A stretch of 64,000 nt of DNA from an uncultured Bacteroidales bacterium (GCA_937926785.1 CALBBQ010000024.1:1-64000); one strand, 5' to 3'. Shown: positions 31,627-40,322, counted from the first letter of the stretch. Made by a program: numbers and translations. The notes: generated by a model not told the origin, from the letters alone.

Positions 31627-34600
31627 ATGAGGCCGAAATTGCCATATCTTTTTTTTGATTTATTCATCCTTTTACTGGTACAGGTAAATTTATCATTCTC
31701 AGACCCAGCAAAGGGTTTACAAATGCAGGGTGTCGATTCGCTAAAACAAAGGCTGTGGGTCGATTCGGTTATGGCAAAGCTTTCGCTTTCCGAACGTATT
31801 GGTCAGCTGTTCATGGTGGCAGCCTACTCAAACCAGAATGGTAAACATGTGAGCGACATCTCACAGCTGATTACCAGGCAAGGCATTGGCGGTTTGATAT
31901 TCTTTCAGGGAGGGCCGGTAAGGCAAGCATTGCAGACTAACTACTACCAATCGTTGGCAAAGGTTCCGCTCCTTATAGGTATGGATGCAGAGTGGGGGAT
32001 TGGAATGCGGCTGGATAGCACCATCTCGTTTCCCAGGCAAATGGCCTTTGGTGCTGCTGGCGATACCCTATTGATGTACCAAATGGCAGCTGACCTTGCC
32101 CGACAGCTTAAGCGGTTAGGTGTTCACCTTAACTTTGCTCCCGTTGTCGATGTCAACAGCAATCCGCTTAACCCCGTAATAGGATCAAGGGCTTTTGGCG
32201 AGGACAGGGAAACCGTTAGCCGCCTGGGAATAGCATACATGCATGGGTTACAGCAAAACGGGGTTTTGGCATGTGCAAAGCATTATCCGGGGCATGGCGA
32301 TACCAATGAGGATTCACACTTTACCCTTCCCACGGTTTATAATGATTCAGCCCGTATCGATTCCGTTGACCTGTATCCATTCCGCAAACTAATTGATGCC
32401 GGCGTAGCCAGCATAATGGTGGCTCACCTGCGAATCCCAGCACTGGAGTCCGATACGTTGTTGCCATCGAGCTTATCTGCTAAAATCATTAGCCAGAAGC
32501 TGATTGGAGAGCTGGGATTTAAAGGCTTAATAGTTACCGATGCTCTGAACATGAAAGGCGTATCGGCATATTTCGATCCGGTGGATGCAAATATACGCTC
32601 GCTTTTAGCAGGAAACGATGTTCTTCTTTTCCCCTCCGAAGTAGAAAAAACCATACGAAAAGTGGAGGAACTGGTTAAAAAGGGCCAAGTTCCTGAGGAG
32701 ATTATCAACCTGAAATGCCGGAAGGTGCTTATGGCTAAGTATGCGGTTGGGTTGAATAACTATTCTCCGGTAGAAACAAAGAACTTGCTTGCTGACCTTA
32801 ACCGGGTGGAGTCGATAGTGCTAAAACGAAAAATTCTTGCACAGGCTATTACGGTTATCCAAAACCACAACGACTTGATTCCCCTGAAACGTTTAGATAC
32901 TCTAAAAATAGCCTATGTTGAGGTTGGCGCCAACAAGGGCGATGCTTTTCGCGAACAGCTTGAACTTTACACCGCAGTTCACACCTTTAGCATCGATGCT
33001 GATGCTCCGCAAGAAGAGTTTGATACCTTACTCACCCAGCTAAAACCCTTTAACCTGGTAATTGTTGGATACCATTCTATTGATAGCCGGGCCAACAAGG
33101 GTTATGGTATAACCCAGCAGGCATCAAACTTTTTATTCGACCTGTCCTTCAACAAAAAGGTGATTCTCTCGCTATTTGGTAACCCGTACTCCGTAACCCG
33201 TTTCTCAAACCCATTGGCCTTTCAAACCATTCTGGTATCGTACGAAAACTCAACAGAGAGCCAAAACATTACAGCCCAAATGATTTTTGGCGGTTCAACG
33301 TTTGGGGGAAGGCTAACCGTAAACTCAGGTAGCATTTATGCAAAAAATTCAGGCTACCAAAGTACTCTGAGGATCCGGCTTGGTTATGCACTTCCTGAGG
33401 AGCTGGGCATTAGCTCAGCTTTGCTTTCCGAGGTCGATTCTCTTGCGCGTGAAGCAATTCGGGAGGGTGCAACTCCCGGAATGCAAATTCTTGCAGCTAA
33501 GGATGGCGTGGTGTTTTACAACAAGGCATTCGGCAAACCAACCTTCATTTCGGATTTCCCGGTTGATATCCGAATGCTATACGACATAGCATCGGTTACT
33601 AAAATAGCGGCTACTTTGCCTGCACTAATGCGTTTATATGACAGGGGAACCATTAGTTTTTCGTCCAGGCTGGAACAATTCATCAACCTGAAAAAGTTCC
33701 CCGATAAGGCAAGGCTTACCATTGGCGATATTCTCAGACACCAATCGGGTTTGCAGGCGTGGATTCCATTTTACCTGAACACCTTATCTTCGCTAAACCC
33801 ATCCGTTCCGTTATGGAGCGATAGCTTTAGTCTGAGCCATCCATATAAAGTAAATGGGAAACGCTTCGCAAGTCGGTTTGCTTACCCAAGCCCGCAATTT
33901 TATCGAGCCGACTCCAGTTGCATGTTTCCTAACAGGGTAGCAACCTCTATCTATTCAACCCTTTCCATTACCGATTCCGTTTTTCAATGGATAAACCTTT
34001 CGCCCATAACCGAGGCTGGGAAGTATCGCTACAGCGATTTAGGTTTCCTTTACCTGCAAAAGGTAGTTGAAGGTGTTGAGCATAAAAGTTTAAACGAAGT
34101 TGTTGAACCCATGCATAGAAAGATGGGAATGAGCTACACCGGCTACAATCCTCTAAACCGTTTTGAAACCGAACGTATAGCACCCACCGAGCACGATCCT
34201 GTTTTCCGCAAGCAGCTTATTTGGGGACACGTACATGATCCTGCCGCTGCCATGCTTGGCGGAGTTGCCGGCCATGCCGGCCTTTTTGCCAACGCTAACG
34301 ACCTGGCTAAGCTCATGCAGCTCTACCTGAACGATGGTGAATACGGCGGCGAGCGTTATTTTACTCCGGGTACGGTAAATCAGTTTGCTAACCCAAAAAC
34401 CGGTAATGGGAATCGTCGTGCTTATGGTTTCGATAAACCCAATCCCGGTGGTTCCTCCCCGGCTGGTTCTCTGGCTTCGCCAGAAAGTTTTGGCCACACC
34501 GGTTTTACCGGAACCCTGGTCTGGGCCGATCCCCGGAACGGACTTGTTTTCATTTTCCTCTCAAACCGTGTACACCCCGACTCCGAAAACAACAAGCTGG

Positions 34601-34680
34601 CCAACCTAAACTACCGAACTCGCATACACGATATTTTTTACCGTGCTATTGAGCGTACTGAAAAAAAAGATAGTAAATGA
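31627..34680 (+). CDS. GH3 beta-N-acetylglucosaminidase fused to a class C beta-lactamase-like serine hydrolase
   Basis: This is a 1017-residue exported fusion. After a hydrophobic leader (about 1-25) comes a GH3 domain (about 35-380). It has the KHYPGHGDT motif (typical of NagZ-like enzymes, His as acid/base) and nucleophile D305 in VTDALNMKGV. A GH3 C-terminal-like Rossmann region follows (about 400-570), then a serine hydrolase domain with S656-x-x-K659 (SVTK), Y802-S-D in place of the usual YxN, and GHTGFTG near the C terminus. Such fusions in Bacteroidota release murein sugars and act on cell-wall fragments. Peptide specificity of the second domain is unknown. Confidence 0.9.
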   Translation: MRPKLPYLFFDLFILLLVQVNLSFSDPAKGLQMQGVDSLKQRLWVDSVMAKLSLSERIGQLFMVAAYSNQNGKHVSDISQLITRQGIGGLIFFQGGPVRQALQTNYYQSLAKVPLLIGMDAEWGIGMRLDSTISFPRQMAFGAAGDTLLMYQMAADLARQLKRLGVHLNFAPVVDVNSNPLNPVIGSRAFGEDRETVSRLGIAYMHGLQQNGVLACAKHYPGHGDTNEDSHFTLPTVYNDSARIDSVDLYPFRKLIDAGVASIMVAHLRIPALESDTLLPSSLSAKIISQKLIGELGFKGLIVTDALNMKGVSAYFDPVDANIRSLLAGNDVLLFPSEVEKTIRKVEELVKKGQVPEEIINLKCRKVLMAKYAVGLNNYSPVETKNLLADLNRVESIVLKRKILAQAITVIQNHNDLIPLKRLDTLKIAYVEVGANKGDAFREQLELYTAVHTFSIDADAPQEEFDTLLTQLKPFNLVIVGYHSIDSRANKGYGITQQASNFLFDLSFNKKVILSLFGNPYSVTRFSNPLAFQTILVSYENSTESQNITAQMIFGGSTFGGRLTVNSGSIYAKNSGYQSTLRIRLGYALPEELGISSALLSEVDSLAREAIREGATPGMQILAAKDGVVFYNKAFGKPTFISDFPVDIRMLYDIASVTKIAATLPALMRLYDRGTISFSSRLEQFINLKKFPDKARLTIGDILRHQSGLQAWIPFYLNTLSSLNPSVPLWSDSFSLSHPYKVNGKRFASRFAYPSPQFYRADSSCMFPNRVATSIYSTLSITDSVFQWINLSPITEAGKYRYSDLGFLYLQKVVEGVEHKSLNEVVEPMHRKMGMSYTGYNPLNRFETERIAPTEHDPVFRKQLIWGHVHDPAAAMLGGVAGHAGLFANANDLAKLMQLYLNDGEYGGERYFTPGTVNQFANPKTGNGNRRAYGFDKPNPGGSSPAGSLASPESFGHTGFTGTLVWADPRNGLVFIFLSNRVHPDSENNKLANLNYRTRIHDIFYRAIERTEKKDSK

Positions 34681-34909
34681 GTATATACACACCAAAAGAA
34701 TTCCTCATGTTGTAGAATTTCTTCCACACCATAAAACATTTTATGCCCTATTAAAAAAATAAAAAGAACATAAAGTGTTGGTTATCATTTATATAAATAG
34801 GTTCATTTGAGTTTCCTAACCGTTATTTAGGGTTTGGCACGATTTTGTTAGTATGTAGAATGTCCCAAACACCATAAATTGATAAATTGCTGTTGCCACC
34901 AGCAGCCAG
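34681..34909. other. non-coding AT-rich region with imperfect direct repeat
   Basis: No gene was supported in this stretch. Two 27-nt segments, 34711-34737 and 34854-34880, agree at about 20 of 27 positions (both begin TGTAGAAT and contain ACACCATAAA). They may be remnants of a mobile element or of a duplicated regulatory site. Confidence 0.4.
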
Positions 34910-35003
34910 GTTGTCCGGAGTCCTCACACATACTGTCGGCCATGCATCGAATCCACCAATAGTCCCAGATCAAAAGACAGTAAAATCCGGACAACTTTTT
35001 TTT
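34910..35003 (+). ncRNA. putative structured RNA or MITE-like element
   Basis: A perfect 10-bp inverted repeat GTTGTCCGGA (34910-34919) and TCCGGACAAC (34986-34995) encloses a nested 7-bp pair TACTGTC (34931-34937) and GACAGTA (34976-34982). The outer right arm is followed at once by eight T residues. As plus-strand RNA this would fold into a long two-stage hairpin with an intrinsic-terminator end, like a small regulatory RNA. Inverted repeats flanking about 86 bp could equally be a miniature transposable element. No similarity to a named family was recognised. Confidence 0.4.
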
Positions 35004-35394
35004 ATTCTACAGAATTTTCATTTTGAATACTACTTCCAGGGTGTCTTTTGGTCCCTGTTCGGAATGAAGCACTAACCTCTAATACCCAATGCCATTAGTA
35101 TCAACTACATAAACGTTAATCCACTGGTTAGGATGTTCAGCAAATCATTAATTTTATGTTGCTTTACTTTATATATATTGCTGGTGTTACAATACAAAAG
35201 AAAGACTTTTATGATAAATGTTTCTAAGATATTACGTTGACGATAAAAAATACTTAAACATTTTTCATGAAAAACTTGACTGATATATTTTTTTTTTTTT
35301 GCATCACTATACTATATAGTTAGCTAACAGATAGATAGTAGGTGTAACCGAAAAACCTAACAAAAGAGTAGGAAAATTTAAAAAATCTTAAGCC
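35004..35394 (+). promoter_or_regulatory. upstream region of the peptide-GLPGLI-barrel operon
   Basis: No gene was supported. It holds a TTGACT box (35276-35281), a homopolymer of 13 T (35288-35300), a TATACT box (35308-35313) and a 10-bp perfect palindrome GTTAGCTAAC (35319-35328), about 65 nt before the first ATG. The boxes are too far apart for a normal sigma-70 promoter (26 nt), and the T-tract lies between them. Confidence 0.35.
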
Positions 35395-35736
35395 ATGAGA
35401 AAGTATTTAGCATTGTTTTTGCTATCATTAATTTCATTAGGGTCCTTTGCAGAGAGTAAGTCCTCAACCCCCAAAGCCGAGGGTAGCTCTGTAAGTTTTG
35501 CCCCAATTGCATTTACTAACACTGAAGACCAGGCCTATGAACCGGCAATGCAAACAAACACAGCCAATAAAGAAATGTGTTATGCATCATTCGTATTTGA
35601 AACCGATTGCCCCGACGGAGTAGTTTACCATTTTGACATTTTTGTTTATGGAACCTGTTACACCGGCTTTTATTGGGATGCAATGTGGGCAGCTTATGAT
35701 TTGGTTTTACAGATTGAATCCGAAATAAGTTGTTAA
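35395..35736 (+). CDS. small exported four-cysteine protein
   Basis: The 113-residue protein has a signal peptide (MRKYLALFLLSLISLGSFA, cleavage after A19). The mature 94 residues have a low-complexity, Ser/Thr/Pro-rich start (about 20-60). An aromatic-rich core follows with exactly four cysteines, C62, C72, C88 and C113, enough for two disulfide bonds. C113 is the last residue. No known family was recognised. It is followed by a strong hairpin and then, on the same strand, a GLPGLI protein and an outer-membrane barrel, so it may be the exported product or ligand of that system. That link is inference from gene order. Confidence 0.7.
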   Translation: MRKYLALFLLSLISLGSFAESKSSTPKAEGSSVSFAPIAFTNTEDQAYEPAMQTNTANKEMCYASFVFETDCPDGVVYHFDIFVYGTCYTGFYWDAMWAAYDLVLQIESEISC

Positions 35737-35742
35737 ACCCGC

Positions 35743-35771
35743 AAAGGAAGCCAGGTACCCTGGCTTCCTTT
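35743..35771 (+). terminator. strong hairpin between peptide gene and GLPGLI gene
   Basis: A perfect 13-bp stem AAAGGAAGCCAGG/CCTGGCTTCCTTT (35743-35755 and 35759-35771) has a TAC loop. It begins 6 nt after the first gene and ends 15 nt before the next ATG. It lacks a long T-tract, so it may act as a partial terminator or as a stabilising 3' end that favours the upstream peptide mRNA. Confidence 0.7.
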
Positions 35772-35786
35772 CAAACGCTTTAATTT

Positions 35787-36680
35787 ATGAGAAGGTATTT
35801 AGTATCATTTAGTTTTCTTGTGGCGATTTGCCTGAACACCAACGCTCAAAACATCAATGGCAAAGTTGTGTATGACTGCCTTTGGACTGTTTCGTATCCT
35901 CTTAAAGCCGAGGGCACACTCTGCTTTACCCCCAGCAGTTCGTACTTCGTAGCAAGCAGCCCATTTGCAGGGTTAGCAGAGAATGCTTCAGAAGAGCCTA
36001 ATGGGAACGTAGTTCAGGATATGGGCAATGGTAGCAAGATAATTCAAGGGCAACGGGGTGAATTATTAGTTAAAAGGAATAAACACCGCTCGCCAGAGGT
36101 GTATTGCAAAACCATAAACGACCCCTTTAACATACTTACAACCCTTACCAGTCAGAAGCTTTACCAAAGGTTAAAGGATGAGCGGTTTAAGCCCGAGGAA
36201 AGAGGGTCGGCTGAGTTCTACCTTGAAGAGCAAACCGGTAGCATTCAGTGGCAGCTTCATAATGAGTATTACGAGGTTGGTAAGTTTCGTTGCCAAAAGG
36301 CAACCTGTCGGTTTAGGGGTAGAGAGTATACCGCCTGGTTCAGCACCGAGATACCTGTTAGCTATGGACCATGGAAACTCAACGGCTTGCCGGGTTTAAT
36401 ACTTGAGGCTTACGATTCAAAGCAGGAAGTTTTGTTTACTGCAAAAGATGTGAAAATTAGCAATAAAACAGAATGCGACGTACCGGAACTAAGTGGTATG
36501 CTACCTGTTTACCCGCTAAAGGAATATGTTTACTTTATCACTCACCGGAATGCCATGCAATTGAAACAGCAAAAAGAGAATCAACAGCGTATATCAGCTC
36601 GCATGCCCGAGGACTCCCGCATGGAGGTTTCCAATGCGAGATTCTCCTTTAGGGGTTTACAGCTGGAATACGAATTTTAG
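35787..36680 (+). CDS. GLPGLI family protein, exported
   Basis: The 297-residue periplasmic protein has a signal peptide (about 1-20, ending NTNAQ) and the defining GLPGLI motif at residues 200-205 (within YGPWKLNGLPGLILEAYD), the hallmark of this Bacteroidota-specific family (TIGR01200). Several cysteines in the N-terminal half may form disulfides. Family members are usually encoded beside TonB-receptor-like barrels, as here, but their function is unknown. It is 15 nt after the intergenic hairpin and 11 nt before the barrel gene, so expression is probably coupled to it. Confidence 0.88.
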   Translation: MRRYLVSFSFLVAICLNTNAQNINGKVVYDCLWTVSYPLKAEGTLCFTPSSSYFVASSPFAGLAENASEEPNGNVVQDMGNGSKIIQGQRGELLVKRNKHRSPEVYCKTINDPFNILTTLTSQKLYQRLKDERFKPEERGSAEFYLEEQTGSIQWQLHNEYYEVGKFRCQKATCRFRGREYTAWFSTEIPVSYGPWKLNGLPGLILEAYDSKQEVLFTAKDVKISNKTECDVPELSGMLPVYPLKEYVYFITHRNAMQLKQQKENQQRISARMPEDSRMEVSNARFSFRGLQLEYEF

Positions 36681-36691
36681 GTCTTCTTACC

Positions 36692-39370
36692 ATGTGGTTG
36701 TTTAAGCGTCTTCTACCATTACTTTTTACAACAGGATTCTGTGCTAACGTGGTAAGTCAGGTAAGAGTTTGTGGGACAGTTACCGATTCCGTTCAAAGAC
36801 CTGTAATACATTCCCAGGTTATTCTCTTCAGTGTAACCAGTGGCCAAATACTGACATACTCATTTACCGATAGTAACGGCCACTATTGCCTGCAAACCCA
36901 TAATCCAGACAAGTATAAAATTGAATTCCATGGTTTAGGCTATGTAACCGAAACAAGATTTCTGGAGATACCGAAGAATCCTGCTCCTGACTCGGTAATA
37001 AAAATTGATGTAAGACTTAAATCAAAAGTATATGAAATTGATGAGGTGATAAAACAAGGCGAAAGGCCCATTTCCATAAAAAAGGACACTATAACCTACA
37101 ATGTGCTTGCATTTTCCAATGGGACAGAAAAAGTAGTTGAAGATATTCTTAAAAAATTACCCGGAATAAATGTTGATGATGATGGTAAAATTAACTTCAA
37201 AGGGAAAGAGGTTGAAAAGGTAATGATAGAAGGCGACGATTTTTTTGGGAAGGGCTACAGAGTGCTAACTCAAAATGTCCACGCCAATGCCATTGAAAAG
37301 GTTGAGGCCATAAGCAACTACTCCGACAACCCCTTGCTAAAACAAATAGCAAATAGCGAAAAGGTTGCCCTGAACCTGAAGCTTAACAAAAATGCTCATT
37401 CAAAAATTTATGGCAATGCCGATTTAGGCTATAATACCATCAACAACCACTATGTAAATACAAACCTTATGAATTTTAGTTCTACTGTCAGAAGTTTATT
37501 TATAGGTAATTCCAACAGTATAGGTTTTAAGCCTATTGGCGACCCCTTTGGCTTAATGCAATCCTTGTCAGAATCGGAAAAACTGAGCGAATACGATATT
37601 GACCTACCAAAATTTATACTAGATATTCAGGAGCAGAAACCCCAATTCAAAAGGCAAAAAGTAAGCACAGAGGAAAATCACATGGGTTCACTTAATGAGG
37701 CCATAACCATATCAACAAAATCAAAGCTAACTATAACCTCGGCATTTAACCAGATTCACGAGAATTTCAACAGAAATACGAGCCAAAATTACAGCTACGA
37801 TACCATTATGTTCACAAACATAGATAATTATAAGTTGGATAAGAGCGATAGGAGGATCTATGTTAAAGCGAAACTCGAAAACTTTTCCAATCAAAATACA
37901 TTTATTCAATTAAATACCAACTTTTCGGGAGTGTACGGCATTAAAAATGCCAATACTAACTTTAATGGCAATGAAATACAGGAAAAAATACCTGACAGGT
38001 CTGCTCTTTTTAACGGAAATTTCGCTTTCACGAAAAAAATTGGTAATAGGAGTGTTGTCCAGGTAATTGGATACGGATATACCGGTACATTTAAAGAATT
38101 TTTTAGTGTTAGTCCTATACCTAAATCTATCCAGTTTCCCGACTGGAAGAACTATCTCAGAGGGTACCAGTATTTTTCAAGAACTGCAAATATGGCAATG
38201 GGCCTGATTACCTATAAATACCGCTTATCCGATTTCGTACTATTTGAAACGGAAACAGGTGCCAATGCTGTTACCGAGAAGTTGAACGCCACATTCAAAC
38301 TCACCGATTCCAGTAATATAGTTCACGGTGAAAACGCCCTATCGGGGAATACTAACTATAAATTGGGCAGATCATTCCTAAAGATTGACCTTACCTTGGG
38401 TTCTGATAGCATAAAGCTAAAGTTTGGCATTACCGGAAATTTAATGAATTATAGGGAACCCTATAGAGGAATATGGAGCAGCAAAGCTGTAATTCAGCCA
38501 ACAGCACGCTTCTCGTGGGGTATCAACAAAATAAATAAAGTTTCACTTTCGTATAATTCTACTAATTCAGCAATCCCATTCTATCACACCATAAATCACT
38601 ACTACCTTTCAAGCCATAACAGTATTACTAAAGGGCTTGGCCAATTCGATTATATTGGTAAACAAACATTTACCCTTAATTATTCTCTTGGGAACTGGAG
38701 CACACGTTTATTTTTTAACAGCATGTTACTATATTACTTCCAACCTAAAAGTATTGCTCAAAATATGTTGATAGATCAGTTTTTGATTTGTAAATCCGAT
38801 ACGCTTGGTGAAGATAATCGTTACATTATGGTTAACTCAGAAATCAACTACTTTGTAAAAGCATTAAGAACAAATATAAAACTAACGCATAATAGCTCTT
38901 ACCAAAGTTACACATCATTTTTTAATGGAAAAGCTAATAGAACAAAATCAAACTCAATGCGAAATGGCATTGAGTTACGTTCAGCTTTTCAGTCGTTTTT
39001 TAACTTTCACCTGGGGTATTCATACAGTCAATCTTATATTTTCGGGAAAAACAATAAAAACATAAACTACCAGCGGGTATTCTTTAATATGTATATTAAA
39101 GCAAATCAAAGAGTCAATGCCGAAATTTTATCGGAATTATATGGGAATTATAATAGCAAGTTGAGTTTAAATGGTAAAAGTTACCTTTTTGTAGATGCGA
39201 CGCTTACCTATAAGTTCAAGGAATCAGGCTGGTCAATATCCCTGACGGGGTATAACCTTTTTAACCGGAAAATCTATTATATGCCACAAATTGCTGAGTA
39301 TGAAAAGATGATTACTTTCTACAACCTAATTCCCCGATACCTATTGGGAACGGTATCGTTTAAATTCTAG
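36692..39370 (+). CDS. outer-membrane beta-barrel receptor (TonB-dependent receptor-like)
   Basis: The 892-residue protein has a signal peptide (about 1-23, ending VVSQ) and a carboxypeptidase-regulatory-like beta-sandwich (about 25-110, CGTVTDSVQRPVIHSQV, then SNGHYCL). A plug-like domain follows (about 125-230, VVEDILKKLPGINVDDDGKINFKGKEVEKVMIEG), and then a long C-terminal barrel of alternating strands ending in an aromatic residue (VSFKF). It matches the GLPGLI-associated barrel type of Bacteroidota. No TonB box was located. A small cysteine-rich ligand made upstream is a plausible substrate, but that is inference. Base composition is noticeably AT-rich. Confidence 0.85.
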   Translation: MWLFKRLLPLLFTTGFCANVVSQVRVCGTVTDSVQRPVIHSQVILFSVTSGQILTYSFTDSNGHYCLQTHNPDKYKIEFHGLGYVTETRFLEIPKNPAPDSVIKIDVRLKSKVYEIDEVIKQGERPISIKKDTITYNVLAFSNGTEKVVEDILKKLPGINVDDDGKINFKGKEVEKVMIEGDDFFGKGYRVLTQNVHANAIEKVEAISNYSDNPLLKQIANSEKVALNLKLNKNAHSKIYGNADLGYNTINNHYVNTNLMNFSSTVRSLFIGNSNSIGFKPIGDPFGLMQSLSESEKLSEYDIDLPKFILDIQEQKPQFKRQKVSTEENHMGSLNEAITISTKSKLTITSAFNQIHENFNRNTSQNYSYDTIMFTNIDNYKLDKSDRRIYVKAKLENFSNQNTFIQLNTNFSGVYGIKNANTNFNGNEIQEKIPDRSALFNGNFAFTKKIGNRSVVQVIGYGYTGTFKEFFSVSPIPKSIQFPDWKNYLRGYQYFSRTANMAMGLITYKYRLSDFVLFETETGANAVTEKLNATFKLTDSSNIVHGENALSGNTNYKLGRSFLKIDLTLGSDSIKLKFGITGNLMNYREPYRGIWSSKAVIQPTARFSWGINKINKVSLSYNSTNSAIPFYHTINHYYLSSHNSITKGLGQFDYIGKQTFTLNYSLGNWSTRLFFNSMLLYYFQPKSIAQNMLIDQFLICKSDTLGEDNRYIMVNSEINYFVKALRTNIKLTHNSSYQSYTSFFNGKANRTKSNSMRNGIELRSAFQSFFNFHLGYSYSQSYIFGKNNKNINYQRVFFNMYIKANQRVNAEILSELYGNYNSKLSLNGKSYLFVDATLTYKFKESGWSISLTGYNLFNRKIYYMPQIAEYEKMITFYNLIPRYLLGTVSFKF

Positions 39371-39391
39371 GGGATAATAAAGCCTATAACC

Positions 39392-40126
39392 CTATTGAAG
39401 TTTCCTCAAACGGACTTCAACGCCACCAATCCCAATCAAGCTGTCGGAAAGTTCGTTCAAGTTGGTATTACCCGTGTGGTAAGGGTAAATGAATTTGGGT
39501 TTCACCATAAGCGCTGCCAGCTTAAACATCTCAGCGTTCATGGTGTAGGGAAGATTGGCTGGCATGAACGCTATGTCAATTTGCCCTAAGTTTTGCATTT
39601 CGGGAATGTTTTCGGTGTCACCAGCCACATAAACCCTGAGGTTTTCAAACTCGATTACATAGCCGTTTCCTTCACCCTTTGGGTGGAAAGGCTCACCGTT
39701 AGGCCGTTTATTTTTGATATTGTATGCAGGTACTGCTATAAATCGGAAATGGGGTGTAAGAATGGTATCGCCATTTGCTACCACCTTACCATCGGCCTTA
39801 AACTTGCTTTGCTCAGCGCAAAGCTTGGTCCAGTATAGCTTTGTGGATGGGGTGAATACTTTTGATAGAGCTATTGAATCCAAATGGTCGCGGTGGTGGT
39901 GGGTAAGTATGATATAATCGGCTTTTGGGAGCGTATCGTAGTTTGCCAGGTTTGACCATGGGTCGATGTGAATAGTTCTACCATTGAACTGGAACATCAG
40001 CGTTCCGTGGCCGATGAAGGTAATCCTGAGATTTTTGCCGGTTGTAGTGACGAAGTCGTCGTATTTTTGGGCGTTCAATCCGCCAATGGTTAGGGTTAAG
40101 GCTAACGATAGGATAAGCTTTTTCAT
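39392..40126 (-). CDS. MBL-fold metallohydrolase, exported
   Basis: The 244-residue protein has a signal peptide (about 1-18, ending LNAQ) and a metallo-beta-lactamase fold of the UlaG/L-ascorbate-6-phosphate lactonase-like or RNase Z-like type. The metal motif is THHHRDHLD (about 70-78), and VAGDTENIPEM supplies the second-site Asp. It lacks features of antibiotic-inactivating enzymes, so resistance should not be inferred. The ATG at 40126 (MKKLILSLALTLTIGGLNAQ) was chosen for its signal peptide; a longer frame to 40240 would run through the tRNA terminator. Confidence 0.82.
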   Translation of the reverse strand: MKKLILSLALTLTIGGLNAQKYDDFVTTTGKNLRITFIGHGTLMFQFNGRTIHIDPWSNLANYDTLPKADYIILTHHHRDHLDSIALSKVFTPSTKLYWTKLCAEQSKFKADGKVVANGDTILTPHFRFIAVPAYNIKNKRPNGEPFHPKGEGNGYVIEFENLRVYVAGDTENIPEMQNLGQIDIAFMPANLPYTMNAEMFKLAALMVKPKFIYPYHTGNTNLNELSDSLIGIGGVEVRLRKLQ

Positions 40127-40151
40127 AGCCGTTGGGCTTTGGTAATTCCCC

Positions 40152-40186
40152 AAAAATAAAAAAACCTTGTGAAGTTCACAAGGTTT
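40152..40186 (-). terminator. terminator of tRNA-Leu pair
   Basis: A 12-bp stem AAACCTTGTGAA/TTCACAAGGTTT with one-base loop (40162-40186) is followed on the minus strand by a T-rich run. It begins right after the CCA end of tRNA-Leu(GAG). Confidence 0.85.
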
Positions 40187-40272
40187 GGTGCCCAGGACAA
40201 GACTCGAACTTGCACGCTTTTGACGGCGCCAGCCCCTCAAGCTGGTGTGTCTACCAATTCCACCACCTGGGC
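40186..40272 (-). tRNA. tRNA-Leu (anticodon GAG)
   Basis: The minus strand folds as a class II tRNA with a long variable arm. The acceptor stem begins GCCCAGG and pairs with CCTGGGC, and the anticodon loop TTGAGGG carries GAG. CCA is encoded (40188-40186). Confidence 0.95.
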
Positions 40273-40322
40273 TTATTTAGTAGTACAAAGTTAGTAAAAA
40301 AACCTTTTTGCCAAACTTTTTG

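Noticed and set aside
34887..35075. 62-codon frame in the long non-coding region
   Set aside because: It runs through the inverted-repeat element, has no start signal or family likeness, and its composition looks random. A transposase remnant was considered but no motif supports it.
35395..35850. Recent duplication of the 5' ends of the peptide and GLPGLI genes
   Set aside because: The first 20 nt agree at 17 positions, but many signal peptides in the window begin MRK or MRR with similar codons, so the likeness is better explained by shared signal-peptide style.
39392..40126. Antibiotic-resistance metallo-beta-lactamase
   Set aside because: The HHHRDH motif is shared by the whole MBL superfamily. 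The sequence is closer to UlaG/RNase Z-like hydrolases, and features of class B beta-lactamases were not seen.
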